Source: Brachionus koreanus (Eukaryota > Rotifera > Eurotatoria > Ploima > Brachionidae). Taken from it: DNA of 13,808 nucleotides. Numbering within the stretch: position 1 is the stretch's first letter; the number at the start of each line of letters is the position of its first letter. The notes under the pieces are model-generated. The model was given only the letters and a program-made list of their open reading frames with translations. It made no database searches and was not told the origin of the DNA. A program made the position numbers and the translations under genes. Of the stretch, positions 1 to 11,500 are shown one piece after another. The DNA is taken from contig PJRA01000473.1 of assembly GCA_016987375.1 (NCBI GenBank), positions 1,707,827 through 1,721,634 of the forward strand, in the 5' to 3' direction.

Positions 1-116
1 GGACTTGTACTTTTAAAAAACTGTGAACACAACCTAAAATTGAGAATATTTTTTTTAGTCAAAAAATCTAAAATTTAACTAAGATATTTTAATAAAAAAA
101 AAAATTTATTTTTCAG
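1..116 (+). other. UBR4: Upstream intron (3' part), ending in splice acceptor
   Basis: This stretch is very A/T-rich, has stops in the frame of the downstream exon (TAA at 93-95), and ends in a T-rich tract followed by TTTTCAG at 110-116, a textbook splice acceptor. The downstream exon continues in frame from 117 (AGC TTT ATG, i.e. Ser-Phe-Met). I read the whole stretch as intron. A weaker possibility is that the first six bases are the end of an upstream exon with a GTAC donor at 7, giving a 110-nt intron in phase 0; that would match the small size of the other intron, but the donor is poor. No promoter element can be argued for here. Confidence 0.7.
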
Positions 117-2510
117 AGCTTTATGATCGAACATCTTGGTCTCAACGATCTATTCTCAGGTGCAACGCATTTACATACTCTTAGCCAGAGATATCTAGCA
201 TTGCTATCTTTGATATTTATGATCAAATTTAAAGAAACATCTGATTCAATTCAATCACAAGCAATAAATGTATGGATGAATTTTTTGTCAAATATAAGCG
301 AAAATATCAAATCAAACAAAAGCGAAGAAATTAGCATGTCGTGTAGCTCTTTTTTATTGCTAATATTTCACAATTTGTCCAAAGAGAATAAATTGAAAAT
401 TTTACTCCAATTGAGTAAAACAGTTCAAGACATAGACCGATCGGTTGAGGACAAAAACATGAGACTGCCTCTACTAGTCAGCAGAGTCGTTTTTCTAATC
501 GACTATATCCTGAATCATTTTGACCAAGCGTCCAGCCTACTGCTTGGTTTTATCGAGTCAACTTTTCTCTTTTTCCGAAACGAAATTTCGGCCGATTACG
601 AAAACGAACACGAGCGCTTCTTGCATTTTATCGAGCCGACACATTCAAGCCTGTGTTTTTACACTCTAAAAAACAATCAAAAACTACAAACACCAAAAGA
701 GTTCTATGATCAACAAGACTATGCTAAATTTTATCAAAGTTTGATTAATCTAAGAGAATACGGAAGCAGCTTGCGCTACGCTAATTCTGATTTGATCGGC
801 TACGTGTCTATCAGCTATCTGGCACATTTAATCGACGATTTAACACATCCTCTAAATGGACTCGAGCCTGTGCCTCACTTCAACTCCAACCAAGTTAATT
901 TGTACCAAAATTTGCGAGCAATTTCAGCCGTCAAACAAGACAATGAGTCCAACGTTAATTTGGAAAAGTTATTTAACGACTTTTGGAGCACTAAATTTGA
1001 CCAATTTGACTTTGATTTGCTCATGCTTAATATCGATCTATTAGCAGAGCATAAATCAAGTCTTCAATTGAGCTCAATTGAGCCTACTTTTTTTCATTTG
1101 ATTACAAAAATGAATGATTTTTACATAAACGATTTGTTTTTGAACTATTTTGAGCATAAAGAGATCAATTTAGAGCCCAAAGTGCTCGGCTGGCTGATTA
1201 GTTTGGCCAAGTATTCCGACCAAGATCAAGACTATTTCATTAGCATTGATCAAGAAGATCAATTGAAGCCGTTGAGTGCAAGCATCAAAGAGTTTAATGA
1301 AAGCGTTGGCCAAAAGTATGAATTGATCAAAAATTTTAGTCTAAAAAACATGAACTGGTATTGTCCGGAAGTGAGCGTTATTAGATGCATTGACAAGCTG
1401 CTTTCGTTGTGGTTCGAGTTCGACGAGACAAATTTTCTAGACAAGGCTTTGTCCAGTGTTCATTCTAGCATGAGTCTATTGGCGCCTTTTTTGGCCCATT
1501 ATTTATTGAAAAAACCGAGCACTTCATTCAAATACAATCAAAACAATTTGGTGCATTGTTTTCTAATTGAATACTATATGGGCGACGCGACATCTAAGCT
1601 AGACGACAAAATTGTTGTCGGTGTGCTAAAACAAATAGAAAATTCGTTGGATCAAACACGCTGCTTTCAAAATTTTCTAGACTACTACGAATCGGATGAT
1701 AAATTGTTTCAATTGTTGACTACTCTATCGAGTCCGAAAGCGAGCAAAATGTATCTGGTTCAATTGGTGTCCATTTTGAACAAACTACTTCGGACAAATA
1801 TGAGCGCACCGTGCCAACAATTGTCTCAAATAGTGTCTCAATTGAATCAATTGGCAACACTAAAACAAGACTCGCTTCAAAACTGGTTCCTAAAACTCGT
1901 CGTCTCCAATCAAGAATTCAGTCTGGACGAAAAATTTCAAATACAACAATTGCTCATCTATTTGATATCAGACTCGCACATAAACGAATCGGTTTGCTTG
2001 ACCATACTCAACACACTAATACAGCTGTCGAATAACTTGATAGCCGAAAACGCCAGTCAAACATTTCCCGATCTAGTGTGTCTAATGGACACATTGAGCT
2101 CATCGGGCACAGGCCTCGGCTATTTGTATCTGTTCAAAGCTTGCATTATCTGGCTCGAGTTCTACACGAGCTCGAGCCTAATCGAGTCCAAGGCCAACCA
2201 AAAATCGGTCTGCTACATCCTGTCCTATTTGATTTCAATTTTAAACTACATCAAGCCAAGAAATTGTGTGGACACATCCGAATTGGCCAAGTACTACCAG
2301 GACTCGTTGCTAGTCGACTTTGAAAAGCAAATACTCAAACTATTTGATGCTGTTGAGAAAAAATGCGAGTCGGCTGGCGACCAACACGACGATTTGACCC
2401 AGGCAAACGACTGTGACTTGTTGGAAACAGAAATTTACGAGAATAATAATCCGACCGTTGATGACACGTGCAATGACCAGGATTTGGACGACAATTTTGA
2501 ATTGAACAGA
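117..2510 (+). other. UBR4: N-terminal helical (armadillo-like) scaffold region of UBR4
   Basis: The translation (residues 1 to about 796) is rich in Leu, Ile, Phe and Asn/Lys and reads as successive amphipathic helices without low-complexity breaks, as expected for the armadillo/HEAT-like scaffold of UBR4. Near residue 115 the string RLPLLVSRVVFLIDYIL resembles a stretch I recall from human UBR4 some 500 residues into that protein. This is the least conserved part of the window. Assignment rests on that match and on its position before the UBR box. The fold is inferred, not seen. Confidence 0.7.
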
Positions 2511-5500
2511 GAGAATAGCGAAGACGATGAGGACGAGGACGAAAACGAATTCGAAGACGAGAACGACGACGACCAAGACCGAGACCAAGACCAAGAGCAA
2601 GACCAAGAAACTAGCGAACAATTTCAGCAGTCTCAGGAGCCAAGTCTGCCAGTACCGATACCAGCCGAGCCGGTAGCCAACGCCAATATGGACATAAACG
2701 AACTGTTTGGCGCATACGGTGTTACCTATCAAATATTCGACGAGTCTGGCGATGTGCTACGCACCGACAATAATCGTTTGGAAGACGTGATGGACGAGGA
2801 CGAAGACGAGCAGCCTGACGAAGGGGAAGACGGCGGCGGCGGCGGCGGCGACGACGACCACGGTGATGACGATGACGATGACGACGAAGACGACGACGAC
2901 GACGACGACGACGATGAGTACGGAGACGATTTTACCGATAACTTTGTCGACTATGACAATACGAATGCTCGTAGCGAGTCTGTAAATCGAAACGTGTATC
3001 ACAATCTAATATCGTCGTTTAGCACGGGCTCTATTAACTTTAGACAACAAAGTTCACACGTGTCAAAATGGAAAAAAAACGACGACAACGACGACCTAAA
3101 CTCTAAATTGTGCACATACACCATAACCAAAAAGGAGTTCATGAACCAACACTGGTACTATTGTCACACGTGTAAAATGGTCGATCGAATCGGCATGTGT
3201 AGTGTGTGCGCCAAAGTGTGTCATGGCGACCACGATGTGTCTTATGCTAAATTTGGCAGTTTTTTTTGCGACTGCGGCGCCAAAGAGGACTCCAGCTGTA
3301 AAGCATTGCAGAAGCGAACGGAGAAAAAAAACGTCAAACAAAAGGCGAAGCGTGGCGGCAAATTGAGCATGTCGTCGTCGCCAACCTTGTCCAAGGACTC
3401 GACTCTCGAATTGCTTAGAAAGTGTCTCGGCCAGGCCAAAATGCAAAAGGCGCTCAAAATCGACAAGCTAAAGCAACAGCTGCTCGAGAGTGTTGGAGAG
3501 AAAAATTTGTCCAAGTTGATTGGGCAATTTTTGACCAGCATACTTGTGCCCGAGTCCAATCGAATGTATGACAGTTCATTTTTGGTATCGAATACGAGCT
3601 TGGCCAACAACGAGCTAAACAAACTGCACACAAATATCGCTCATTTGACCATTGAACAAGAGCAATTGTTTCAAGTAACTCTAGGCTCACAGGAAGGCGC
3701 TTTCGAAAATGTTCGTCTAACGTACACAGGCGATCATGGCCTATTGATAAAACAATTGATACAAAATTGTTCAATTAGACGTTCGAGCATGTGTTTGATT
3801 AGTAGTAGACGAAGACAAAATTTAATAGTAACACACGAAAAAGGAAAGAGCAGTCACTTGACCATACTTCAATTGAACGCATTGCTTAAGCAAGACACTA
3901 ACAAACGCAACAAATTGACATTGACAAAATTGAACACAATACCAGTGCCGTTTACTTTGATAACAGTGAGTGCCAATCCGCACAATGAAGACTATGTGAG
4001 TCTAACCGGTCTCAAGGACTGCTACATAATGTACTTGAACGAAAATGGACAACAAAACGATCCGAACAAGACCAATTTGATTGTGCTGCATCCATCGCTC
4101 GAAAGCTCGAATTACATAATCAAATCGGTGTGGTTGCCAGCGTGCAAAACCCAACTGGCTTTGATTACAAGTGAATTTGTTAAAATATACGATTTGAGCG
4201 TAGACAAAATAAGTCCCATGTACTATTTTGTTCTTCCAATGGGAAAAGTAAAAGACGCCACTTTTTACTACAATAGCATGGGCGAAAAATACCTGCTTGT
4301 TATTACATCGGACGGCTATTTGTACTTTGAACAATTGAACGATGTTACATCGGCCAAAAATGGCATCTACTATGTAACAAACACAATCGAACTGGCCGAG
4401 TCAAATCCGAACGGCGTGTCAATATACTATTCGTTTAAGCTCGACCTGCTATTTTGGTCGCATCAAAATAGCAAGACTTTTGTGGCCAAAATAAACACAG
4501 ACAAACAACAACAGCAACAACAACAGCAACAACAACAGCAACAACAACAGCAACAACAACAGCAACAACAACAGCAACAACAACAACAACAACAACAACT
4601 GGTGCTTGGTCAAGTGAGCCAATTGAGCGTGAATAATAAGCTGCAAGCGTTGTGCAATTGGAGCGAAATAGCCTCTCATCCAGGCCTAATAATGGCCAAT
4701 ACTCAAACTAGCAATAATCCAATAGTGTTCATGTTCAGACCAGACGCTATATTGTATCAAGAAATAAAAATGGTAAACAACAGTGGCGTGGTGTCCAAGG
4801 CCAAAATTCAGGACATGGTCGCCGTGCGACACTTGGAAGAGGAGACGCCGGCCGACCAAGAAGACCTGACCGGATTGCCTTCGATGAGCAAAGAAAAAAC
4901 AACAATGATTGTGCTGTGCGACGACGGATCGCTCAAGATCTATGTGGCCGATCCGGTCAAATGCGACTATTGGCTAGCGCCTTACCTGCGGCCCACACAG
5001 CCCATCATTCAACTAAAATCCGTATGGTCGTCGGCGTGTCTCTATCAATTGTCGCCTCATGTCATCAAAGAAATAGCTGCCAAGGAGGAGAGCAGAGACA
5101 AGCGTTCGTGCTTGTCCAAATCTGCAATGGGCAAAAAATGCGCCAAATTAAAGCTCAAAGCTAAAGAAAAATCGCCATTTAGCATAGACTATTTTGAGAA
5201 GTGTGTTCAGCTGAAAGATGTTGAATTTGGCGGACAGGATTTAATCGAAATTTACAATTCAGCTCAACTTAAACTACGTCTATCGGACACAAATTCGTCC
5301 AAGTACATATCGATTAGAAAAAAAGCGAACAATTTTAAGCTCGAAATTTCGAATGTAAACGATTCGAATCGCACATTGCTTATGGGCGTGCGTATAATGT
5401 GCGGCCTAAACTCAATAGAAAAGTCGCCCAGTTACTTTGAAGTGTTTGGCCGACGAGTGTACGTCAAATTGGACCGAGCTAGATGGTTCGATGTGTGTTT

Positions 5501-8500
5501 GACTAGAGAAGAGGCGTTCGTCGCCGACAATAGACTAGTGGTCGTAGTTGGCTCGAGCTGTGATCCGTCCGGACTTACTTGTATAGACGGTGTGCACGCG
5601 TACGCCAAGTCAAAGACCGAATTGAACTGGACCAAGAACGAGTGTGTCGAATTGCAAAAGAAATTTGTTGAAAAAGACAAAAAAGATGACATCAAGACAT
5701 CAACAAGTTTGAGCAAAAAGCAAGCCGATCCAAAAAAATCATTGACCAAATTGTTGTCACTAATTGAGCCGAAGCCGTTCGACTACGTCCTAAGTCAAAC
5801 AATAGACTTGTACGAATTGTGCGGCGGCGACGACGACGAGTCTCAACGCGGCCTAATGAGCCAAAACGCTCTCAATCTACTCTCCAAAATACTGCCACCC
5901 ATTGTTTTGTACAAAGTCAAAAGTCTCCTATTGAATAGTGTGGATGATGAAACGACGGCTGTTTTTGACCGAATGAAAATCGACTCAATTCTGGCCTTGG
6001 TCACACAAACTATCAACGAAACTAATCTAAATCAAATCGACTGTGAAATATTCGAAAAGTGTTTAGTATGCTTGAAGTCTTGTTTGAATTCGACCCATAT
6101 AGACATAAAAAGTGCGGGTTTTTTTTCTCTAATCAACAAACTAATGTGGCACTTGATCGATTTGAATCGATTGTCAACCATAGATCAAATAGGCCGCTAC
6201 AATTTTAGCAATTTAACGCTGGTCGTCGAATCGCTGATCGAAATCGAGCATTTTTTCATGCTAGCCCAAAACGAACAAGTAACAGAGAGCATTGTCGAAT
6301 CGTATTTAAAATTGTTGACCAGCGATTCGTTGGAGATAAATTTTACGGCTCGTCGAGTCCTCGTCAATGTGCTCAAGCCTGGCATTAGAAAAACCAAAGC
6401 GGACGAGACACACGACTTTAAACTATTGATACAAATACGCAAGTTAATATTGAAAAAGTTCACTGCACAAATTCCCAACTTGAAGTGTCTAAATCCAAAT
6501 TTAGACGGTTTAAAATCGATAGCGTTCTATCAAGTGATCATAAGTCTTTTGTCCGATTTGAGTGGCAAAGACGACGCGGACAAAAAAACACTCGACACGC
6601 TAATCAAAAACTTGCTAGACACTCTATTGCCATTCGACGACACCGACCAGTCTCTCACTCAACTAAGCCAATCTAACGAAATAAAGCTCGTGGCATTGAG
6701 AACACTGAGCATTCTTTTGTCCAAGTCAAAATATCAACGTTCGGGCACCGAAACATGCAATTTCATAATCCAAAGTCTAGTGTCTCATTTGATACGCTTT
6801 AATTTGATCGACAAATGTCTCAATTTGCTCAAGTTTGTTCTCAAAATGCATTGGTCAAGCGCCGGCCAAACTATCAAAGATCCGGGCTTGATCAAAGTGT
6901 GCACGGAAAATTTATTCTACGAAGAGCTAGCGCCCTTTTTTGTCAAAATAGACCCGATGAACAAAGACTCGTTTGTCATACCGCCGCCCAATTTGGCTCT
7001 GCAAAACGAAAACTCAAATCCGGAGGCCAACACGCACATAAAACTATTGGACAATTACATCGAGCTGTTCACCGAAATACTTATTCGTTTGCCGTATCAA
7101 ATGAAAAAGCTGTGTCTGGGCTCGAGTCCGTCCGAGACTCAAAATCAAATAAACTCTCAGTTCAACTTTTCGCACTGGTGCTACTATTTGTGCGAGTATT
7201 TGCAATTAAGTCAATGCAACTATTTGAAACGATTGATTAAAAAATTGCTGCAAATATTGTGCGGCTCCAAGGACAAGTACAGAAAGTTCAAAGATCAGCA
7301 CATACTGTCGAGTTGTTTGAGTCAATTGGTTTCGATTTGTCCGCTGAGCGTCAATCCAAAGCCGATGTGCATGCTAGACATCGGTGCTTCGATGAGCGAA
7401 GCGCTCGACAACATGAACAACATTCAGTCGTTCGAACAAGCCCAGCCGGTCAAGTTGTCCAAGCTGACCTATTTGAATTTGGTGAAAATAATGGAAAATT
7501 TTAAGCTAATGGTCGAAGTGGCCGCCAGTCGTAGTTCAAATTGGCAAAAGTTTTGCATACAAAATCCGTCCATTGTTTCCTATTTGATCGAAATGTGTCT
7601 AACAATGGGCATTGACTCGAACGGCTCGGGCACCGACTCGTCCAGTTTGAACAACTCGAGCTCGACATGTCCGGCATCGACGTCCGTTGTGGCGCCGATA
7701 ATTTTGCAAATGCTGCAAAGTTTGTTCGGCGTTAAAAACGGCTCGAAGAGCGACTCGATCGACGAAATGCACTCTCAAATACTTGTGGGCATATTTTTCA
7801 AGCAAATAGGCAGAGAAATGATTGTTAAATTTGTGAGAACTTTTTTGCTCGAGGCCTTTCACGCTCAAATCAGATGGTCCATGCACACACTAGTTTACAA
7901 TTTGTTCAAAAATTCGACTAGTCAAAATCAGCAGGGCTTGTGCGAAATGTTGTGGAGTCTGTGGTCGGACGCGATGGGCCTGTTCGGCTCCAAAGCGGCC
8001 CAGTACTGCGATTTGATGGGATTTTTTGTTCTCAAGCTGTCAGCCAACGAGCACTATCAACACGACTATGTTACCAGACTAGTTGGACTCTATTTGAATC
8101 AGAACGACATATTGCGCAACCACTGCAACAGTCTCATATACGACAATGTGGCCGAGTTGGACGGACTTTACATGGAGTCCGATCCGTGCTTCATATGCAA
8201 CAATCTCGATCAGCCAATTCAAACGTTCAAGCTAAACTCGGTCAAAATAGACACTCGATTCACTACTAATCAGCAAATATACAAGCTGGCGTCCACATAC
8301 TCGATACAAAAAATTCTGCTCAAAATAGCCGACATACGCAAAACAAAAATGATACAATGCATAAACGTCTACTTCACTAATCGAACATCGCATTCAATAG
8401 TCGATTTAAAAATGAATTTAAAACTTTGGTCCAAAGCCAAACAAGTTAGACTAGAGCCGGGTCAGTCCGAAATTAAGATCGAACTTCAATTGCCCATCAT

Positions 8501-11500
8501 ATGCTCGAATTTGATGTTCGAATACTCGGATTTTTACGACAGAGAGTCGGAGAAAACGGCCGAATCGGCCATATTGCAGTGTCCGCGCTGCTCGGCATCG
8601 GTGCCAGCTCATCCGGGCGTGTGCAACACATGCGGCGAAAATGTGTTCCAGTGTCACAAGTGTCGCGCCATTAACTATGACGAACGCGATCCATTCTTGT
8701 GCAATTCGTGCGGGTTTTGCAAGTTTGCCAAATTTGACATTAATTTGGTCGGCCGACAAATAGTGGCCATCGATCCGATCGAAAGCGAAGACGACCGCAA
8801 AACCACCATTCAAAATATGAACAATTTGTTGGACCGAGCCGACAAAATACACGCTCAAATAGCGCACGAGATTAGGCCTCTAGTCGAAGCAATGATAATA
8901 AAACAGGACGAGCAGAGTCTGGTCGAAAAATTTATTCCCAATCAGCCGGCGGCGGGACCGCCACAGCCGCCGCCGCCGCCGCCCCCACCACCGCAGCCAG
9001 TGCACCCGAGCACGGCTCAGCCCGGCATCATAGGAGTTCGCATGGCCCCATTGACTGTCGTCAAGACCAAGAACGCTCAGCTAACTATTGCTCAAAAATA
9101 CTCCGAGTGCCGGACTAAATTTGACGAGTTGGCCAAAATTGTTCTCAAACTCAATTTGTGTCGCAAAGAACTTAGAGAATATGACAAACAATTTAAATCG
9201 GATGCACTGCCGCTGCCGCTGCCGCCACCGCCTAGAAAATGTTCAACTAACCCCGCTTATCAAGATTGTTCGACGCACACAAACAAACTAAACGAGATTT
9301 ATATGCGCAATAATTCTAGTTCTATTGACTTGGTCAATCAGGAAAAATATAAAAAATGCTACGGATGCGCTTCTGCCTGTCTAGAGCATTGTTTTAACGC
9401 ATTTCGCGTAATTCTCTGCTCGTCAAATTCAAATTTAATTAGTCTATTGAAAATAGAGTTTTGCAAACATCAAATATTGGAGCAAATATTAAACTTTAAT
9501 CTAAGACGCAGCTTGAATGTGATGCATGCTGGTGCAGCATCTGTGACACATCCGACTCCAACACCGCCACCACCGCCACCAGCAGCAGCAGCAGCAATAG
9601 CAGCACCGCCACCGACAACTACAACACCAGCGCCGTCAACAGCTTCGATAGTGGCGTCGAACAACAATCAACAAACGACAAACTTTCAAAAACTAGTCGA
9701 CAGAGATCTAATTAACATAATTTACTTGATACTCAAGGACAATGTGGACGCGTCGAACAAATTCGACAAAATGGTCAAGCTAAAATTGAAACAAATGATC
9801 GACGAACCGACTTTAAATTTGACCAATATAAAATACGAGCTGATTATATTGTCGAGTTTGGTGCAAAAAGTAGAAGACTCGTGTTGGCTTATGCGACTAA
9901 AACTTGTTGTGCATATACTAATGCAAAGTTTGACAAATCAAAATGGCAAGTACATGGACGAATTGAGTTTGCCATGTCTTAGAATTTTGTCTCATTTGGT
10001 CAAATCGTCAACATCGGGCAACAATAACAAAAAAATCGACTTGCCCAAACTGCTCGATCCGTACATTCTATTCAATAGCTGTACAAGTACGAACAGTGCA
10101 ATCGAAAACAAGCTTGGTCAACAAGACACTTTGCTCAAACAGAAATATTTTTTCTATTGGAAAGAAAAAAAATCCAACATATTGATGACAAACAATTTGA
10201 ATTGGCTGCAAATGTGTCTGTTTTGTTGGCGCAATCGATCCATTAGACAATTGACTAGCAATTTAATACAAAATTTGTACTCATTTTACTTGACCAATTT
10301 GAACGAGGAGCGCAAAAATCTAATTGTCGATTTAATCGGTCAAAATCTAGACAAACTATGGACAAATGACGACTATCATTTGGACTATTTTAACACGTTT
10401 AGATTTGTTTTGCAATCGAACGATCGCGAGTCCAAGTACAGACTAGTTGTCAAGCATAAAGCATTGGCCAAGCTGGAGCTGCTCATACTAAAAGAAATTA
10501 GACACCTGAGCGACATAGAACGATTGGCCAACGACTCAGTCGTTCAATTGGCCTCGTTCAATTTGAGCTTTGACTTGAACCGTGGCCTATGCATCAAAAC
10601 ACTGGCCGAATTGTTGTCTCTATTTCTAAAGGAGTCCAACATCAAGACAAAATACAAGTCGCGTCTAATAGCCACTGTTCTAAACGCCTATTTGTCGCTT
10701 AAAAAGCTGTTGTATCAGCGCACTAGACAAATAGACGAAGCGCAAGAAAAACTGCTCAGCACACTAGAACAATTGACCAGCGGCACCGAGCAAGAAACGC
10801 GCCACTTCATGTCCATTTGCATTGACACTGTGCACAACTTTGACTTGGACGATCTGGTCACACCGGTGTTCATATTCGAACGATTGTCGAACATAATCTA
10901 TCCGGAAGAGGTGGTCGACAACAAAGAGTTTTTGATCGTACTAGAAAAAGACCCGAATCAGGAAGACTATTTGCAGGGCCGTATGCTCGGCAATCCGTAC
11001 AGCTCGAACGATGCTGGCCTAGGACCGCTAATGAGAAACATAAAGAACAAGATATGCACCGATTCGGAGTTGATCGCATTGCTCGAGGACGACAATGGCA
11101 TGGAGCTGCTGGTAAACAACAAGATAATAGCGCTTGATTTGAGTGTGCGCGACGTGTACAAAAAAGTGTGGCTAAGCGAATGCATTAGCGAGCATGAGCC
11201 CATGCGGATAGTGTATCGCATGACCGGTTTGTTGGGCGACGCCACCGAGGACATAATCGACAATTTGGAGCCGAAAAAAGCCGACTCGGCCAAAGACGAC
11301 GAGCAAGTGTATCGAATGGCCGACGAGCTGGCCCACAACGGAGCATTGCCCGTAATGCTCGAGCGACTCAATTCAATAAATCAGCAAAATTTCACCATTG
11401 GCAAGCCGCTTTTGCGCGTTCTCCTCAAACTGTTCGACTATGCTCTCAAATTGGAGCTCAATCGAACAGTGCTCATAAAGCCACAGCTAAAAACAATAAG

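Noticed and set aside
50..60. Alternative splice acceptor TTTTTTTTAG ending at 58
   Set aside because: An exon beginning at 59 meets stop codons quickly and does not join the UBR4 frame, which has a stop at 93-95. The acceptor at 116 is better placed.
1065..1952. Frequent CAATTG hexamers as a possible regulatory or phase-variation element
   Set aside because: Nearly all those checked are in frame as the codon pair CAA-TTG (Gln-Leu), so codon preference and amino-acid composition explain them.
2340..3002. Antisense open frames rich in Val/Ile/Leu opposite the acidic linker
   Set aside because: They are the reverse complement of GAC/GAG/GGC triplet repeats, which reads as Val/Leu/Ala runs. 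The apparent hydrophobic segments are an artefact of the repeats.
4449..4679. Antisense frame with a long poly-Leu segment resembling a membrane helix
   Set aside because: It is the complement of the CAA/CAG poly-Gln tract and has no independent support.
7940..8269. Overlapping + strand frames in other phases (also 6815-7240, 7259-7504, 2078-2323)
   Set aside because: They lie wholly inside the UBR4 exon in other phases, show no family resemblance and have basic, low-order composition typical of shadow frames.
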